Source of the DNA: Saccharospirillaceae bacterium
GTDB taxonomy: Bacteria; Pseudomonadota; Gammaproteobacteria; Pseudomonadales; Oceanobacteraceae
Direction of reading: 5' to 3'
Assembly (NCBI GenBank): GCA_022448365.1
Contig: JAKVCS010000005.1
Coordinates: forward strand, 248,001 to 312,000
DNA: 64,000 nt
Position numbers and translations under genes: made by a program. Positions 51,080-60,506 of this stretch are shown in pieces. Each line of letters starts with the position of its first letter. Within the stretch, counting starts at the first letter, position 1. The notes beneath the pieces were generated by a model. It worked only from the letters and a program-made list of their open reading frames with translations, was not told the origin of the DNA and did no database searches.

Positions 51080-52048
51080 ATGGGTGTGGAAAGACCCCGG
51101 TGGCAGCGCGAGAGTCTGATTGCAGAGATGCCTGAGTTGCAATGGCAGCAGCCATGTCTGGCCGAAAGCGAGCAGTGGCGGGCTTATCGGCAATTCTACA
51201 AACTCGACTTCGCGGAGCTTGATCAGGTCAGCCATTTTGCCGGTTTGCTGAAAACGGCAGGTTACGATATTGCGGTGCAAATCTGGCGGCAGCCAGGAGC
51301 ACGGGGCACGGCATTGCTGTTACATGGCTATTATGACCATACCGGTATTTACGGTTCTCTGATTGAATTTTGTCTGCGTCAGGGACTGGATGTCGTTATC
51401 TTTGATTTACCCGGTCACGGTTTGTCGTCTGGCGAACGTGCCGCGATTAACAGTTTTCAGGAATACGATGAGGTGTTCAGTCTGGTTTTACAGCAGGTAG
51501 AGGTGCACCTAGGCGGACCGCTGTATCTGTTTGGTCAGAGTACCGGTGGCGCTATCAGTATTAATTATCTGTTGAAGCGCCAGCTGACTCCGCAGCAGTC
51601 TCCATTTAAAGCGATCACCTTATTTGCGCCGTTGGTGCGTCCCAAAGGCTGGGCGAAAGCACGGGTGCTGCACAGTGTTTTAAGCCTGGTTCTTCGCCGC
51701 GTGAAGCGCAGCTTTAAGCAGAACTCGGCGGATGGACATTTCCTGAAATTCATCGCTGAACACGACCCATTACAACCACATCATCTCAGCGTTCGCTGGG
51801 TGGGTGCATTGCGACAGTGGATTCCATTTGTCGAATTAAGTCCAAACTGTGATGTGCCTCTCAATATAATCCAGGGTGACGCAGACAACACCGTGGACTG
51901 GTGTCATAATCTTGAAATACTGTCGCAGAAGTTCCCCAATCGGCAGGTTTTTATGTTGACCGGCGGACAGCATCATGTCGTCAACGAATCGGCTGAGAAT
52001 CGCCTGAAGGTCTATCAGCAGGTTGCCAGTTGGCTGAATTTTGATTAG
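51080..52048 (+). CDS. Alpha/beta hydrolase, monoacylglycerol-lipase-like
   Basis: 322 residues. HG oxyanion segment LLLHGYYDHTGIYG, LPGHGLSSGERAAI, nucleophile S154 in GQSTGG, acid in GDADNTVDW and the base His in GGQHHVVNES. This is the serine lipase/lysophospholipase (Hydrolase_4) family. No signal peptide. It is transcribed alone after folA; the substrate is unknown. Confidence 0.9.
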   Translation: MGVERPRWQRESLIAEMPELQWQQPCLAESEQWRAYRQFYKLDFAELDQVSHFAGLLKTAGYDIAVQIWRQPGARGTALLLHGYYDHTGIYGSLIEFCLRQGLDVVIFDLPGHGLSSGERAAINSFQEYDEVFSLVLQQVEVHLGGPLYLFGQSTGGAISINYLLKRQLTPQQSPFKAITLFAPLVRPKGWAKARVLHSVLSLVLRRVKRSFKQNSADGHFLKFIAEHDPLQPHHLSVRWVGALRQWIPFVELSPNCDVPLNIIQGDADNTVDWCHNLEILSQKFPNRQVFMLTGGQHHVVNESAENRLKVYQQVASWLNFD

Positions 52049-52125
52049 CCCGGCAGATTGAACGCAGCAGGAAAGCAACCAGGATGGTTGCTCAAGATAC
52101 GGAAATCACATAATAGGAGTAACCC

Positions 52126-52572
52126 ATGGAAGAACGAGCAGAAAATAATAAGAAGCTAATCCGGCAGTTTATTGAACTCACCTGGAACCAAAAACGCTTT
52201 AATCTGGCTAATTCGTTAGTCGCTCCGGAATTTACTTATCATGCCAGCATGATTGATCATCCGATGACTTTGCAGAATATGGGGGTTGTGGTGCAGACGA
52301 TTCAGGACGCATTTGATGATTTCACCATAGCGATTGATGAGCTGGTGGCCGAAGGTAATCAGGTGGTGTCACAATCCACCTTCAGCGGCACGCTGGTTAA
52401 ACCTTTCATGGGATTTGAGCCAACCGATCGCTTGCTGGCACTCAACGCCGTCACTTTCTGGAAAATCCGCCAGGGTGTTATTCAGTCTGGCCATTCGCTT
52501 CTTGATACCGCAGATTTGATGCACCAGGCCGCAGGTATCATGGGTAAGAAGCAGAGTCTGGCGGTTATCTGA
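52126..52572 (+). CDS. SnoaL-like (ester cyclase) family protein
   Basis: 148 residues, NTF2-like cone fold: NKKLIRQFIELTWNQKRF at the N-terminus, FTYHASMIDHPMTLQNMGVVVQTIQDAF and DDFTIAIDELVAEGNQVVSQSTFSGTL. Members range from polyketide cyclases to general stress proteins. AGGAG precedes the ATG. Substrate unknown. Confidence 0.85.
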   Translation: MEERAENNKKLIRQFIELTWNQKRFNLANSLVAPEFTYHASMIDHPMTLQNMGVVVQTIQDAFDDFTIAIDELVAEGNQVVSQSTFSGTLVKPFMGFEPTDRLLALNAVTFWKIRQGVIQSGHSLLDTADLMHQAAGIMGKKQSLAVI

Positions 52573-52589
52573 AGCCGCCATTGCCCCGA

Positions 52590-53051
52590 CTAATGGTTGG
52601 CCAGCTCGAGAATCAAATCCCATTGATCTTCGCTAACCGGCTGCACTGATAACCTGCCGCGGTTGAGCAGTACCATATCGACCAGCGCAGGGCAGTTCTT
52701 GAGTTCTTTCAGCGTTACGGTTCTGGCAAGTGGCCGGACTGCTTCTACTTCGACGGTAATCCAGCGCGGATTCTTCAGCGACGATTTCGGATCGTAATAA
52801 TCGGAAGCCGGATCGAGCGCAGTTGGGTCTGTGATTCCCGTTGCCGTGATACGACAAACCCCGACAACTCCAGGATTTTTACAACTTGAGTGGTAGAAAA
52901 ATGCCAGGTCTCCGGATTTAAATTCATCCCTAAGTAGGTTTCTTGCTTGATAATTGCGCACTCCATCCCATAATGTGCGCTGATTCGGCGCACTTTCAAG
53001 ATCAGAATAACTATAAGCGTCGGGCTCGGACTTGAGTAACCAGTAATTCAT
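52590..53051 (-). CDS. EVE domain protein (THYN1-like)
   Basis: 153 residues, essentially one EVE domain: YWLLKSEPDAYSYSDLE, TLWDGVRNYQARNLLRDEFKSGDLAFFYHSSC and the late RGRLSVQPVSEDQWDLIL. EVE/PUA-like domains bind modified bases in nucleic acid. It is convergent with the SnoaL-like gene, with 17 bp between stops. Confidence 0.93.
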   Translation of the reverse strand: MNYWLLKSEPDAYSYSDLESAPNQRTLWDGVRNYQARNLLRDEFKSGDLAFFYHSSCKNPGVVGVCRITATGITDPTALDPASDYYDPKSSLKNPRWITVEVEAVRPLARTVTLKELKNCPALVDMVLLNRGRLSVQPVSEDQWDLILELANH

Positions 53052-53212
53052 TAGCTTGTTGTGTTGAGAAACGGATTGGTGCGGCTTTTGCTCAGCCTAT
53101 CATCGTATTGTCATCGCTGCGAATCAGAATACTGGCGCAGAATAATTATTACAGCACTGAGGCAATCATAAGCTTCAGGCTCCGGGCAGTTTTATTTTGG
53201 GGAAGTAGATAC

Positions 53213-53338
53213 ATGAAGAAACCAGACCTGTTGGTGTTCCTGACCATCATCGTAGCGTTAGGCGCTGCTGTTACCGGCATGACCGCTGAGCATAAACGCC
53301 CAGCTCATGTGATCGCTGCAGAGAGCAGTATTCGTTAG
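53213..53338 (+). CDS. Very small membrane protein
   Basis: 41 residues. A single hydrophobic helix (LLVFLTIIVALGAAVTGM) follows a short basic start, and a polar tail carries two histidines. GGGGAAG precedes the ATG at 53213; the upstream extension has no support. It is convergent with the 5-formyltetrahydrofolate cyclo-ligase gene. No family recognised. Confidence 0.65.
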   Translation: MKKPDLLVFLTIIVALGAAVTGMTAEHKRPAHVIAAESSIR

Positions 53339-53347
53339 CCAATGAAC

Positions 53348-53926
53348 TCAGAAACGGCGGAAGGCAGCTTCAGTTGCAATGGCTGTGAGCGGAATATCCC
53401 AGGCTTCGGCGGGCAATTGCGGCAATTGCTGAAATTCGTAGGCGCAGCCTATTAATGCAGGTTTATGCCCAGGCAAGTGCATGAATTCCAGTGTGCGATC
53501 GTAATATCCGCCACCCATACCCAAGCGATTGCCATGTTGGTCGAAGGCAACCAGAGGTAAGCAAACGGTGCTCAGGTAGCGTGCATTGGCATGTTGACCA
53601 AAGCGGAAATCCGGCTCGCTGATACCGTAACGATTGCGCCTCATGCGGGTGTTTCGGCAATAACGAATAAAACGCAGATGGCCCTTTCTGAGCGGGTGTA
53701 ATACCGGCAGAAAAATCTGTTTTCCTCGCTGTTCCAGATCTTCACAGACTCGTGCAGGGTCAATTTCACCGTCATTACTCAAGTACAGGGCGACTCGTTT
53801 GCCAGCCATAAACTGACTGCTTTTCCGTAATGTTGATAACAGGCCGCGGGCAGCACTCTGGCGGCGACGCAAGGGTAAGTTACGGCGCTTGTTGCGGATC
53901 AGTTTACGCAAATCAGATTTGTTCAT
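53348..53926 (-). CDS. 5-formyltetrahydrofolate cyclo-ligase (YgfA)
   Basis: About 192 residues from ATG 53926. Motifs: LRKLIRNKRRNLPLRRRQ at the N-terminus, VALYLSNDGEIDP, and the ATP site GNRLGMGGGYYDRTL. It converts 5-formyl-THF to methenyl-THF. It follows the 6S RNA directly, as in E. coli (ssrS-ygfA), and may share its transcript. Confidence 0.94.
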   Translation of the reverse strand: MNKSDLRKLIRNKRRNLPLRRRQSAARGLLSTLRKSSQFMAGKRVALYLSNDGEIDPARVCEDLEQRGKQIFLPVLHPLRKGHLRFIRYCRNTRMRRNRYGISEPDFRFGQHANARYLSTVCLPLVAFDQHGNRLGMGGGYYDRTLEFMHLPGHKPALIGCAYEFQQLPQLPAEAWDIPLTAIATEAAFRRF

Positions 53927-53948
53927 GGATTGAGACAACAGAAGAAAA

Positions 53949-54131
53949 GAATGGAGCTCCCCACTGTGCCGCTGTCATAAATAAAGGCCTTGAACCCTGT
54001 GGTCCAAGGTGGCAGGCCAGACATCAAATTAGGCTTTCCGTCGAGCGGACATGCACACATTAACGAATGAACCTTCCATAATAAAAAGCATCGGCTCAGG
54101 TCTTTATTGACTGGCTAACACCCCAGGGAGC
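53949..54131 (-). ncRNA. ssrS: 6S RNA (SsrS)
   Basis: On the minus strand, TATACT (54144-54139) serves as the -10 box and the RNA begins near 54131. Conserved parts in order: CCTGAGCCGAT, AAGCCTAA, and ACCTTGGACCACAGGGTTCAAGG, which match the E. coli 6S central and closing regions. GCTCCC near the 5' end pairs with GGGGAGC near the 3' end, forming the long hairpin that mimics an open promoter and binds sigma-70 RNA polymerase. It lies between zapA and the ygfA homologue, its normal place. The ends are estimates. Confidence 0.9.
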
Positions 54132-54214
54132 GCGGAAAAGTATAACAAAATTGGCGGGTTGTGGAGGCTGTTTTTGTTGCAGAAATACGGAGATTTTGTA
54201 GCTTTTTTGCTTGA

Positions 54215-54233
54215 CCTGAAATGCGATTTCAGG
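54215..54233. other. Perfect short palindrome between zapA and 6S RNA
   Basis: CCTGAAAT-GCG-ATTTCAGG is a perfect 8-bp inverted repeat with a three-base centre, 82 bases downstream of the zapA stop and upstream of the 6S promoter. It lacks a T-run, so it looks more like a protein site or a transcript-end hairpin than a classical terminator. Confidence 0.5.
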
Positions 54234-54315
54234 AAGTGCTTCAATGTTGTGGGCCGGTCTGCGAGTTGCGGCCGTCCCTTTTCAGCGGGTGGCTTGAGCG
54301 TTCTGATGATGCCGA

Positions 54316-54627
54316 TCAGAGCTCCAGTTGTGAATCTTTATCCAAAGCATCATCAATCATCTGATGAATCTTATCCAGACGATCATTTTGATGGCCTTGC
54401 TGCTGCTGCATTTCCAGCAGGTCGTGAGCCAGGTTCAGAGCGGCGATCACCGCAATACGGTCTGTGCCCAGTACCTTGCCAGCGGTTGAACTGGCGTTCT
54501 TTATTTCGACCATTTTTTCGTTCAGATAACGCGCGGCATCTTTCAACTGAGCTTCGGCACCATCCGGGCAATTCACCCGATAGTCACGATCAAGGATATT
54601 AAGTTCCAGAGTTTTCGCGTTAGCCAC
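54316..54627 (-). CDS. zapA: Cell division protein ZapA
   Basis: 103 residues starting at GTG 54627, with GGAGCG upstream. It has the ZapA N-terminal domain (LELNILDRDYRVNCPDGAEAQLKDAARYLNEKM) and a C-terminal coiled coil (IAALNLAHDLLEMQQQ). It bundles FtsZ filaments at the division site. It overlaps the stop of the upstream coiled-coil gene by 8 bp, and 6S RNA follows. Confidence 0.95.
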   Translation of the reverse strand: MANAKTLELNILDRDYRVNCPDGAEAQLKDAARYLNEKMVEIKNASSTAGKVLGTDRIAVIAALNLAHDLLEMQQQQGHQNDRLDKIHQMIDDALDKDSQLEL

Positions 54628-54832
54628 TGTTGCGCTCCAGCGTTTGCAGGCGGTTGATCATTTCGTTCACTTTGCGACGGGCAATCTCGTTTTGCTGAGT
54701 CAGCTTGGCACGTTCGGATTGCCACGACGCTTCAGCCGCACGCATCGCACGGTTCTGCTCGCGCAATTCATCCTGAACGCGCAGCAGCTTCTCGATTTTT
54801 TGTTGCAAATGTTGCAGTTGTAAATCTTGCAT
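54620..54832 (-). CDS. TIGR02449 family small coiled-coil protein
   Basis: About 70 residues, almost entirely a heptad coiled coil (QLQHLQQKIEKLLRVQDEL... NEMINRLQTLE). It is always found just upstream of zapA in gammaproteobacteria, resembling a ZapB-type partner. ATG 54832 is used; 54853 is an alternative. It is translationally coupled to zapA. Confidence 0.85.
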   Translation of the reverse strand: MQDLQLQHLQQKIEKLLRVQDELREQNRAMRAAEASWQSERAKLTQQNEIARRKVNEMINRLQTLERNSG

Positions 54833-55008
54833 CGTCTTAACTATAAACAGCATGACCGGTTGAGCTCACTACTATAAGAGGCTGTTACCGGATGGGTCAA
54901 TTGCAGTAACGCATCAGCGATCGTTTGCTGCCGCGAATATTTCTCCGCCATCGCTCTGCGCCAATGTTAGAATAAGGCATTTTTATAAGCCCTGTTTGAG
55001 TTTCCCGT

Positions 55009-55572
55009 ATGAATATCGACTTTTCCGACATCGCTGACATTTGGCTGGAGTCGCGCTGTTACCAAACCCCTTCGGCATTGCACGGTTGGTTGACTGGATA
55101 TTTGAGTGCCGGAGCGCGGTTAACGACCGATAAATGGCTGCGTGAAGCTGAAGATTATCTGGAGCTGGATGAAGCGCCCCAGGATAAGTTGAAAGCCGCG
55201 CTGGTCGATTTTTATGACCAGGTGTTAAAGGGTCTGAGTGGTGAAGATATGAGCTATCAGCCGTTATTGCCACCCGATGACGAAGCGGATGTGGTTGAAC
55301 AGGTTGATTGCCTGGCCGAATGGAGTAAAGGCTTCCTCGATGGTATTGGCGCTTCCGGCAAATTGCAGGGCAATAAGCTGGCAGAAGACGTGACGGAGGT
55401 GTTGCGTGATTTGGATGCTTTCTCAAATGCCACCATTGAAGATCCGAAAGACCCGGATAATGAGGCGTTGTATCTGGAATTGGCAGAGCACGCCCGAATT
55501 TCTGCATTAACGGTGTTTTACGGTATGAACCAGAAACCCGCAGTAGAAACGGAACGCAAAACCCTGCACTGA
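55009..55572 (+). CDS. ygfB: UPF0149 family protein YgfB
   Basis: 187 residues. UPF0149 features: SALHGWLTGYLSAG near the N-terminus, FLPP-like LLPPDDE, WSKGFLDGIGASG and the final EYARISALTVF-type helix (here EHARISALTVFY). It is divergent from the zapA cluster and upstream of pepP, as in E. coli. In Pseudomonas a homologue affects beta-lactamase control; its role here is unknown. Confidence 0.93.
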   Translation: MNIDFSDIADIWLESRCYQTPSALHGWLTGYLSAGARLTTDKWLREAEDYLELDEAPQDKLKAALVDFYDQVLKGLSGEDMSYQPLLPPDDEADVVEQVDCLAEWSKGFLDGIGASGKLQGNKLAEDVTEVLRDLDAFSNATIEDPKDPDNEALYLELAEHARISALTVFYGMNQKPAVETERKTLH

Positions 55573-55579
55573 GGCCCTT

Positions 55580-56893
55580 ATGATCAAACTGGATTCCAGC
55601 GAATATGCCCGTCGTCGTCAACAGTTGATGGCGGCCATGAGCCCGAACTCGATTGCCATCGTTCCGACGGCGCCCCTGACCACCCGGAATCGGGATGTTG
55701 AGCACCCGTTTCGCCAGGATAGCGACTTTTATTACCTCAGCGGTTTTGCCGAAGAACACGCGGTGTTGGTTTTGGTACCGGGTCGTGAACACGGGGAATA
55801 CGTGTTGTTTTGCCAGGAAAAAATCAAGGAGCAGGAAATCTGGACGGGTCGCCGTGTTGGTCCGGAAGCCGCTCCCGAGGTTTTGGGTGCTGATGACGCG
55901 TTCCCGATCACTGATATCGACGATATTCTGCCAGGCCTGCTTGAGGGCAAAGACCGGATTTACGCCAGCCTGGGTGTGCGCCAGGACTTTGATCATCAGC
56001 TGATGCAGTGGGTTAATCACATTAAAACTCAGGTGCGTAATGGCTCCACTCCGCCACGTGAGTTCAGTGCGCTGGATCATTTATTACATGAAATGCGTCT
56101 GATTAAAACAGAGGCTGAAATTGCAGTAATGAAAGCAGCAGCCGAAATCAGTGCCGAAGCACATAAGCGGGCCATGCAGATGGTTAAACCCGGCATGATG
56201 GAATATCAGCTGGAGGCAGAAATTCTGCGTACGTTCATGGCGGCAGGCAGTCGCTGGCCGGCTTATCCATCCATCGTGGGTACGGGCGACAACGCTTGTA
56301 TCCTGCACTACACCCAGAACACCGATGAGATCAAAGACGGTGATCTGATTCTGATCGATGCCGGTTGTGAGTTGGATTATTACGCCGCAGATATTACCCG
56401 TACCTTCCCGGCAAACGGCACATTCAGCGCCCCACAAAAAGCGTTATACCAGTTGGTGTTGGATGCTCAGATTGCCGCTATTGAACAGGTAAAACCGGGT
56501 AATCACTGGAATCAGCCTCATGAAGCTGCGGTCCGTGTGCTGGTGGCTGGTTTACTGGAGCTGGGTCTGCTCGAAGGTGATGCCGATGCAATCATTCAGG
56601 AAGAAAAGTATCGCCAGTTTTACATGCATAAAACCGGACACTGGTTGGGTATGGATGTGCACGATGTCGGGGAATACCGTATTGACGGCGAGTGGCGCGA
56701 GCTTGAGCCGGGCATGGTATTAACGATTGAGCCGGGTCTGTATGTGAGTCCCGACGATGACACCGTGGATGAGCAATGGCGTGGCATTGGTATCCGCATC
56801 GAAGATGATGTGGTGGTGACCAAAGGTGGCTGTCAGGTATTGACTGTTGATGTGCCAAAGGCCATTGATGCCATTGAAGATTTGATGGCCTGA
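55580..56893 (+). CDS. pepP: Xaa-Pro aminopeptidase PepP
   Basis: 437 residues, M24B family. Metal ligands: LIDAGCELDYYAADITRTFP (two Asp), HKTGHWLGMDVHDVG (His), LTIEPGLYV (Glu) and GIRIEDDVVV (Glu), the dinuclear Mn site. The N-terminal domain has the DSDFYYLSGF motif. It removes N-terminal residues before proline. It begins 7 bp after ygfB, in the ygfB-pepP-ubiH-ubiI operon. Confidence 0.96.
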   Translation: MIKLDSSEYARRRQQLMAAMSPNSIAIVPTAPLTTRNRDVEHPFRQDSDFYYLSGFAEEHAVLVLVPGREHGEYVLFCQEKIKEQEIWTGRRVGPEAAPEVLGADDAFPITDIDDILPGLLEGKDRIYASLGVRQDFDHQLMQWVNHIKTQVRNGSTPPREFSALDHLLHEMRLIKTEAEIAVMKAAAEISAEAHKRAMQMVKPGMMEYQLEAEILRTFMAAGSRWPAYPSIVGTGDNACILHYTQNTDEIKDGDLILIDAGCELDYYAADITRTFPANGTFSAPQKALYQLVLDAQIAAIEQVKPGNHWNQPHEAAVRVLVAGLLELGLLEGDADAIIQEEKYRQFYMHKTGHWLGMDVHDVGEYRIDGEWRELEPGMVLTIEPGLYVSPDDDTVDEQWRGIGIRIEDDVVVTKGGCQVLTVDVPKAIDAIEDLMA

Positions 56894-56966
56894 TTGATCA
56901 GTATTGTCAGTCAACAATGCTGGTGACACGTTCTTGTTTTAACCGCTGGAGTGAACGAGTAAAACA

Positions 56967-58199
56967 ATGAGTACCGAACACAAAGTTGATATCGCGATAC
57001 TCGGTGCAGGCATGGTCGGCGCCAGTCTGATACATTTGTTGCGTCAGTCGCGCGAGCAAGGTTTAACGATCGGGTTGATTGATCGACAACCACTGATCAG
57101 TGAAGACTGGTCCCAGGATATCAGTCAGCGCCCACCCAGCTTTGATGGCCGGGCTACGGCATTATCCTATGGTACGCAGCAGCTGTTCGAGAAACTGAAC
57201 CTGTGGAAAAACATTCAGCCTGCGGCCTGCGCTATAGAGCACATTCAGGTATCGGATCGGGGTCACTTTGGTCAGGCACACCTGCATGCGGCTGAGCAAA
57301 ACACCGAAGCCCTGGGCTATGTCATAGAGAACGCTGCTCTCGGCCAGGGGTTGTTAGCCGATGCAGAAGAGCTGGCGAACGTTGAGTTGTTTGCACCTGC
57401 CGTGGCGGAAAAGGTACGTATGAATGCCAACGGTGCGGAATTAAGCTTCGCCGATGGGCACACACTGCAAACTCAGTTATTGATCATGGCGGACGGTGGT
57501 CGTTCTCTGCTGGCGTCCCAATTGGGTATTCAGCATTCACGAAAAGCCTACGGCACCCACGCATTGGTCACTCAAATTGAATGTGACAGCGATCATCAGC
57601 ACTGGGCGTATGAACGCTTCAGCAGTGACGGTCCAATTGCGTTTCTGCCACTGCAGAAGCGATGTTTTGCGTTAGTCTGGACCATAAATGACGACGAAAT
57701 CGATGCCGTTAAATCACTGAACGACGATCAGTTTTTACAGCGTCTGCAACAGCAAATTGGTATGCGTTTGGGTAAGTTTATCCGCGTTGGTGAGCGGGTG
57801 AGTTATCCGTTGGCGTTGGTTCAGGGTAAAGAGCAGGTGCGGCGCTCTCTGGTGCTGTTAGGAAATGCTGCACATAGCTTGCACCCGGTGGCAGGCCAGG
57901 GGTTTAACCTGGCACTGAGAGATGCCGCGGTATTGGCGGAACATCTGAATCGCGCGTTTGCTAATGGCGAAAATCTCGGCGACCTGAACCTGCTTCAGGC
58001 CTACGAACGGCAGCAACAAGCTGACCAGCGCAATACCATTGTTGCCAGCGATGCTCTGCCAAAACTGTTTGGCAGCAAAAATTCGGCGATGACTTTTGTA
58101 CGCGATGCCGGGTTGTTAAGTCTTGCGGCAGCACCAACGGCGCGCCGCTTATTCGCCCGCCATGCCATGGGACTCGGACACAAGGCAGCAGCTTTATAA
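56967..58199 (+). CDS. ubiH: 2-octaprenyl-6-methoxyphenol hydroxylase UbiH
   Basis: 410 residues, flavin monooxygenase. The Rossmann motif is ILGAGMVGASLIHLL, then GRATALSYGTQQLF, the DG motif MADGGRSLL and GNAAHSLHPVAGQGFNLALRDAAVLAE. It adds the C1 hydroxyl in ubiquinone synthesis. Assignment as UbiH rests on its place after pepP and before ubiI. Confidence 0.93.
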   Translation: MSTEHKVDIAILGAGMVGASLIHLLRQSREQGLTIGLIDRQPLISEDWSQDISQRPPSFDGRATALSYGTQQLFEKLNLWKNIQPAACAIEHIQVSDRGHFGQAHLHAAEQNTEALGYVIENAALGQGLLADAEELANVELFAPAVAEKVRMNANGAELSFADGHTLQTQLLIMADGGRSLLASQLGIQHSRKAYGTHALVTQIECDSDHQHWAYERFSSDGPIAFLPLQKRCFALVWTINDDEIDAVKSLNDDQFLQRLQQQIGMRLGKFIRVGERVSYPLALVQGKEQVRRSLVLLGNAAHSLHPVAGQGFNLALRDAAVLAEHLNRAFANGENLGDLNLLQAYERQQQADQRNTIVASDALPKLFGSKNSAMTFVRDAGLLSLAAAPTARRLFARHAMGLGHKAAAL

Positions 58200-58208
58200 G
58201 AGATGCTT

Positions 58209-59435
58209 ATGAACGATAAACACTACGACGTTGTAATTGTGGGTGCTGGTCTGGTCGGACAGGCGATTGCTGCAACGATCCTGATGCAGCAGGAGAGGCA
58301 GTCCTCACGCAAAACACTGTCAATGGCCGTGATCGATCCGACACACGTTTCAGAGCCGCCATTATCAACCCAGCTGGACGATTACGATCTGCGTGTCAGT
58401 GCACTCACCGCGCAGACTCAGCAGTTATTGGCGGATCTCGGTGCCTGGCAGAAAATCCCGGCGGAGGCATTAAGCCCATACACCGAGATGAGGGTGTGGG
58501 ATGGTGAAGGTACTGGCGCGGTCAATTTTGCTGCAGCGGATCTGCATGTCGATAACCTCGGACATATTGTTGAAAACCGTCAGACGTTATGGGCGCTACA
58601 ACAAGTATTGAACGATGCCGGTGTCGAATTTATTCATCAGCCGGTGCGTTATCTCGACAATCGTAATGCCAATGGCAACACGCCGGTTGTGTTGGGTAAT
58701 GGTGACACCGTACAGACGCAATTGGTGATTGGTGCCGATGGCGCACTATCAAAGGTTCGCCAGTGGGTCGGTTTGCCAACCCGCGAATGGGATTATCAGC
58801 AGCATGCGATCGTGGCTTCGGTTGAGTGTGAAAAGCCGGTTGCTGCTACCGCTTGGCAACGCTTCCGCCAGCAAGGGCCATTGGCTTTTTTACCATTAGC
58901 TAACCATCCGAACTTTGCCTCTATCGTTTGGTCAACCACTCCTGAGGAGGCCGAGGAGCTGCTGGCGCTGGATGATGGGGCGTTCAGTAACGCGTTGGAG
59001 CAAGCGTTTGAAGGTCGTTTGGGCAGCATTGTTTCTGTCTCAAAACGATTGGCTTTTCCATTACGTCAGCGCCACGCCAAAGACTATTGGTGTGACGGTG
59101 TGGTGTTAGCTGGTGATGCTGCGCACTCGATTCACCCGCTGGCCGGCCAGGGCGTTAACCTTGGTTTTAAAGATGCCGCGGTCTTAGCAGAAGAGTTGGT
59201 GCGAGGTTTCAATAAGGGGCTGGATCTGGGGAGTGCGGCAGTGTTAGGTCGCTACCAGCGTCGTCGCCAGACGGATAACCTGGTTACAATGGCGGCAATG
59301 CAGGGGTTCAGAGAGTTGTTTGGTGCCGAGGCCCCAATGGTTCGCTTGTTGCGTAACGAAGGGATGCGCTGGTTCGATAAGCTGCTACCGGTGAAGCAAC
59401 ATATCATGCAGCAGGCAATGGGATTAAAAAACTAG
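58209..59435 (+). CDS. ubiI: Ubiquinone biosynthesis hydroxylase UbiI (VisC)
   Basis: About 408 residues, a second flavin monooxygenase: DVVIVGAGLVGQAIAATIL, LRVSALTAQTQQLLADLGAW, GADGALSKVRQW and GDAAHSIHPLAGQGVNLGFKDAAVLAEEL. It performs the C5 hydroxylation of the ubiquinone ring. ATG 58209 is used because AAGAG lies six bases before it; an ATG six bases earlier has none. It is coupled to ubiH. Confidence 0.93.
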   Translation: MNDKHYDVVIVGAGLVGQAIAATILMQQERQSSRKTLSMAVIDPTHVSEPPLSTQLDDYDLRVSALTAQTQQLLADLGAWQKIPAEALSPYTEMRVWDGEGTGAVNFAAADLHVDNLGHIVENRQTLWALQQVLNDAGVEFIHQPVRYLDNRNANGNTPVVLGNGDTVQTQLVIGADGALSKVRQWVGLPTREWDYQQHAIVASVECEKPVAATAWQRFRQQGPLAFLPLANHPNFASIVWSTTPEEAEELLALDDGAFSNALEQAFEGRLGSIVSVSKRLAFPLRQRHAKDYWCDGVVLAGDAAHSIHPLAGQGVNLGFKDAAVLAEELVRGFNKGLDLGSAAVLGRYQRRRQTDNLVTMAAMQGFRELFGAEAPMVRLLRNEGMRWFDKLLPVKQHIMQQAMGLKN

Positions 59436-59627
59436 CCCTGGCTAGCTGCGTCGCCACGACCGCCTTGCCACACCTCTGTAATGACTCACTGGCAAAGCGG
59501 TAGCTCACTTTAGTGTGGCCAGAGCGGGAGTGAGAGTTCTTTTAAACACTCTGCCTTTCACGATGTATTTTTGCCTTATTCTGACTGTGAAATCTGCAAA
59601 AATTCGCAGGTTTCTATGAGGATCGGG
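59436..59627. other. Intergenic region between convergent ubiI and HDOD genes
   Basis: No gene seen. GCCACAC near 59466 and GTGTGGC near 59513 are complementary but about 40 bases apart, so a long-loop hairpin is possible. I found no copy of the structured repeat here. Confidence 0.4.
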
Positions 59628-60506
59628 TCAGCGGTAATTCTGCATGCCAATGCCCATTTCAGAAAAATTCGCTTCCATTTGTTCCAGGTCGTACTCACCT
59701 AAGCCCAGGTAGGTCAGAACCTCATCCCCGAATGTTTGCCATTCGTGGTCTTCACGTTGTTTGCCGAGAATGCGGTAATTGCCACAGATATGCTCGGACA
59801 TTTTGAGAATGCCGAGCAGCGTTTTCAGTTCCGAGTCTTTTTGGTTGGTGCAGTTAAAATAACGACCGACGTTATGATGTTCAGCTACAACGTCACAAAG
59901 AATCTTCGGTAGTTTCCATGACTTTGCTGTGTAATAGCCAATGACTGCATGATTGGTATTCAGCAGCTGGTTCTCGATATCAATCACCCGTTGGGCGGGG
60001 TCATGGGCGTAGGATTTCTCCATTACCTCCAGATAGTTATCGAAGCGGGCCATCAATAACGGGATTCCACAATTGTGAAATAGCCCAAGCAGGTAGGCTA
60101 AATCCGGGTTGGGATAACCCACTTGCTTGGCAATCTGGGTGGCGACCTGAGAGATATCGGTGGCGGTGTCCCAGAAGCGGTTCATATTCACAATGGTTTC
60201 ATCACTCATCTGGCTTTTAATCGAAACGCCATTGATGATATTGACCACACTGTTCAGACCAATCAGATTAACGGCCTGTTCTACCGAGGTAATACGATTG
60301 CTGAGTCCGTAAAACGGCGAATTGACCACTTTTAACACGGTGCCTGCCAGGCCAACGTCCTGGCTGATCAGTTTGGAAATTGAACCCATATCCGGATCTG
60401 GCATCAGCTGCTCGATCTGTAGATCCACAAGAATCTGTGGCTGTGGCGGGATGCGGATACCTTGCAGGATTCGTTTGATTTGCTCTTCGCTGAGTTCCTG
60501 AGACAT
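59628..60506 (-). CDS. HDOD domain signalling protein
   Basis: About 292 residues. HDOD features: IPPQPQILVDLQIEQLMPDPDMGSISKLISQDVGLAGTVLKVVNSPFYGL and YLLGLFHNCGIPLL, where the HD pair is replaced by His-Asn, as in non-catalytic HDOD proteins. EHHNVGRY holds further conserved His. Such proteins act in signalling linked to c-di-GMP or stress. I used ATG 60506; the longer frame begins with TTG. Monocistronic. Confidence 0.9.
   Translation of the reverse strand: MSQELSEEQIKRILQGIRIPPQPQILVDLQIEQLMPDPDMGSISKLISQDVGLAGTVLKVVNSPFYGLSNRITSVEQAVNLIGLNSVVNIINGVSIKSQMSDETIVNMNRFWDTATDISQVATQIAKQVGYPNPDLAYLLGLFHNCGIPLLMARFDNYLEVMEKSYAHDPAQRVIDIENQLLNTNHAVIGYYTAKSWKLPKILCDVVAEHHNVGRYFNCTNQKDSELKTLLGILKMSEHICGNYRILGKQREDHEWQTFGDEVLTYLGLGEYDLEQMEANFSEMGIGMQNYR

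Noticed and set aside
54983-56080. 365-codon open frame on the minus strand
   Set aside because: It lies wholly opposite ygfB and pepP, whose motifs and synteny are certain. Its translation shows no recognisable domain.
59436-59627. Possible third copy of the structured repeat
   Set aside because: It shares only GC-rich words. The ACAGGATGT and AGGGATG cores are absent.
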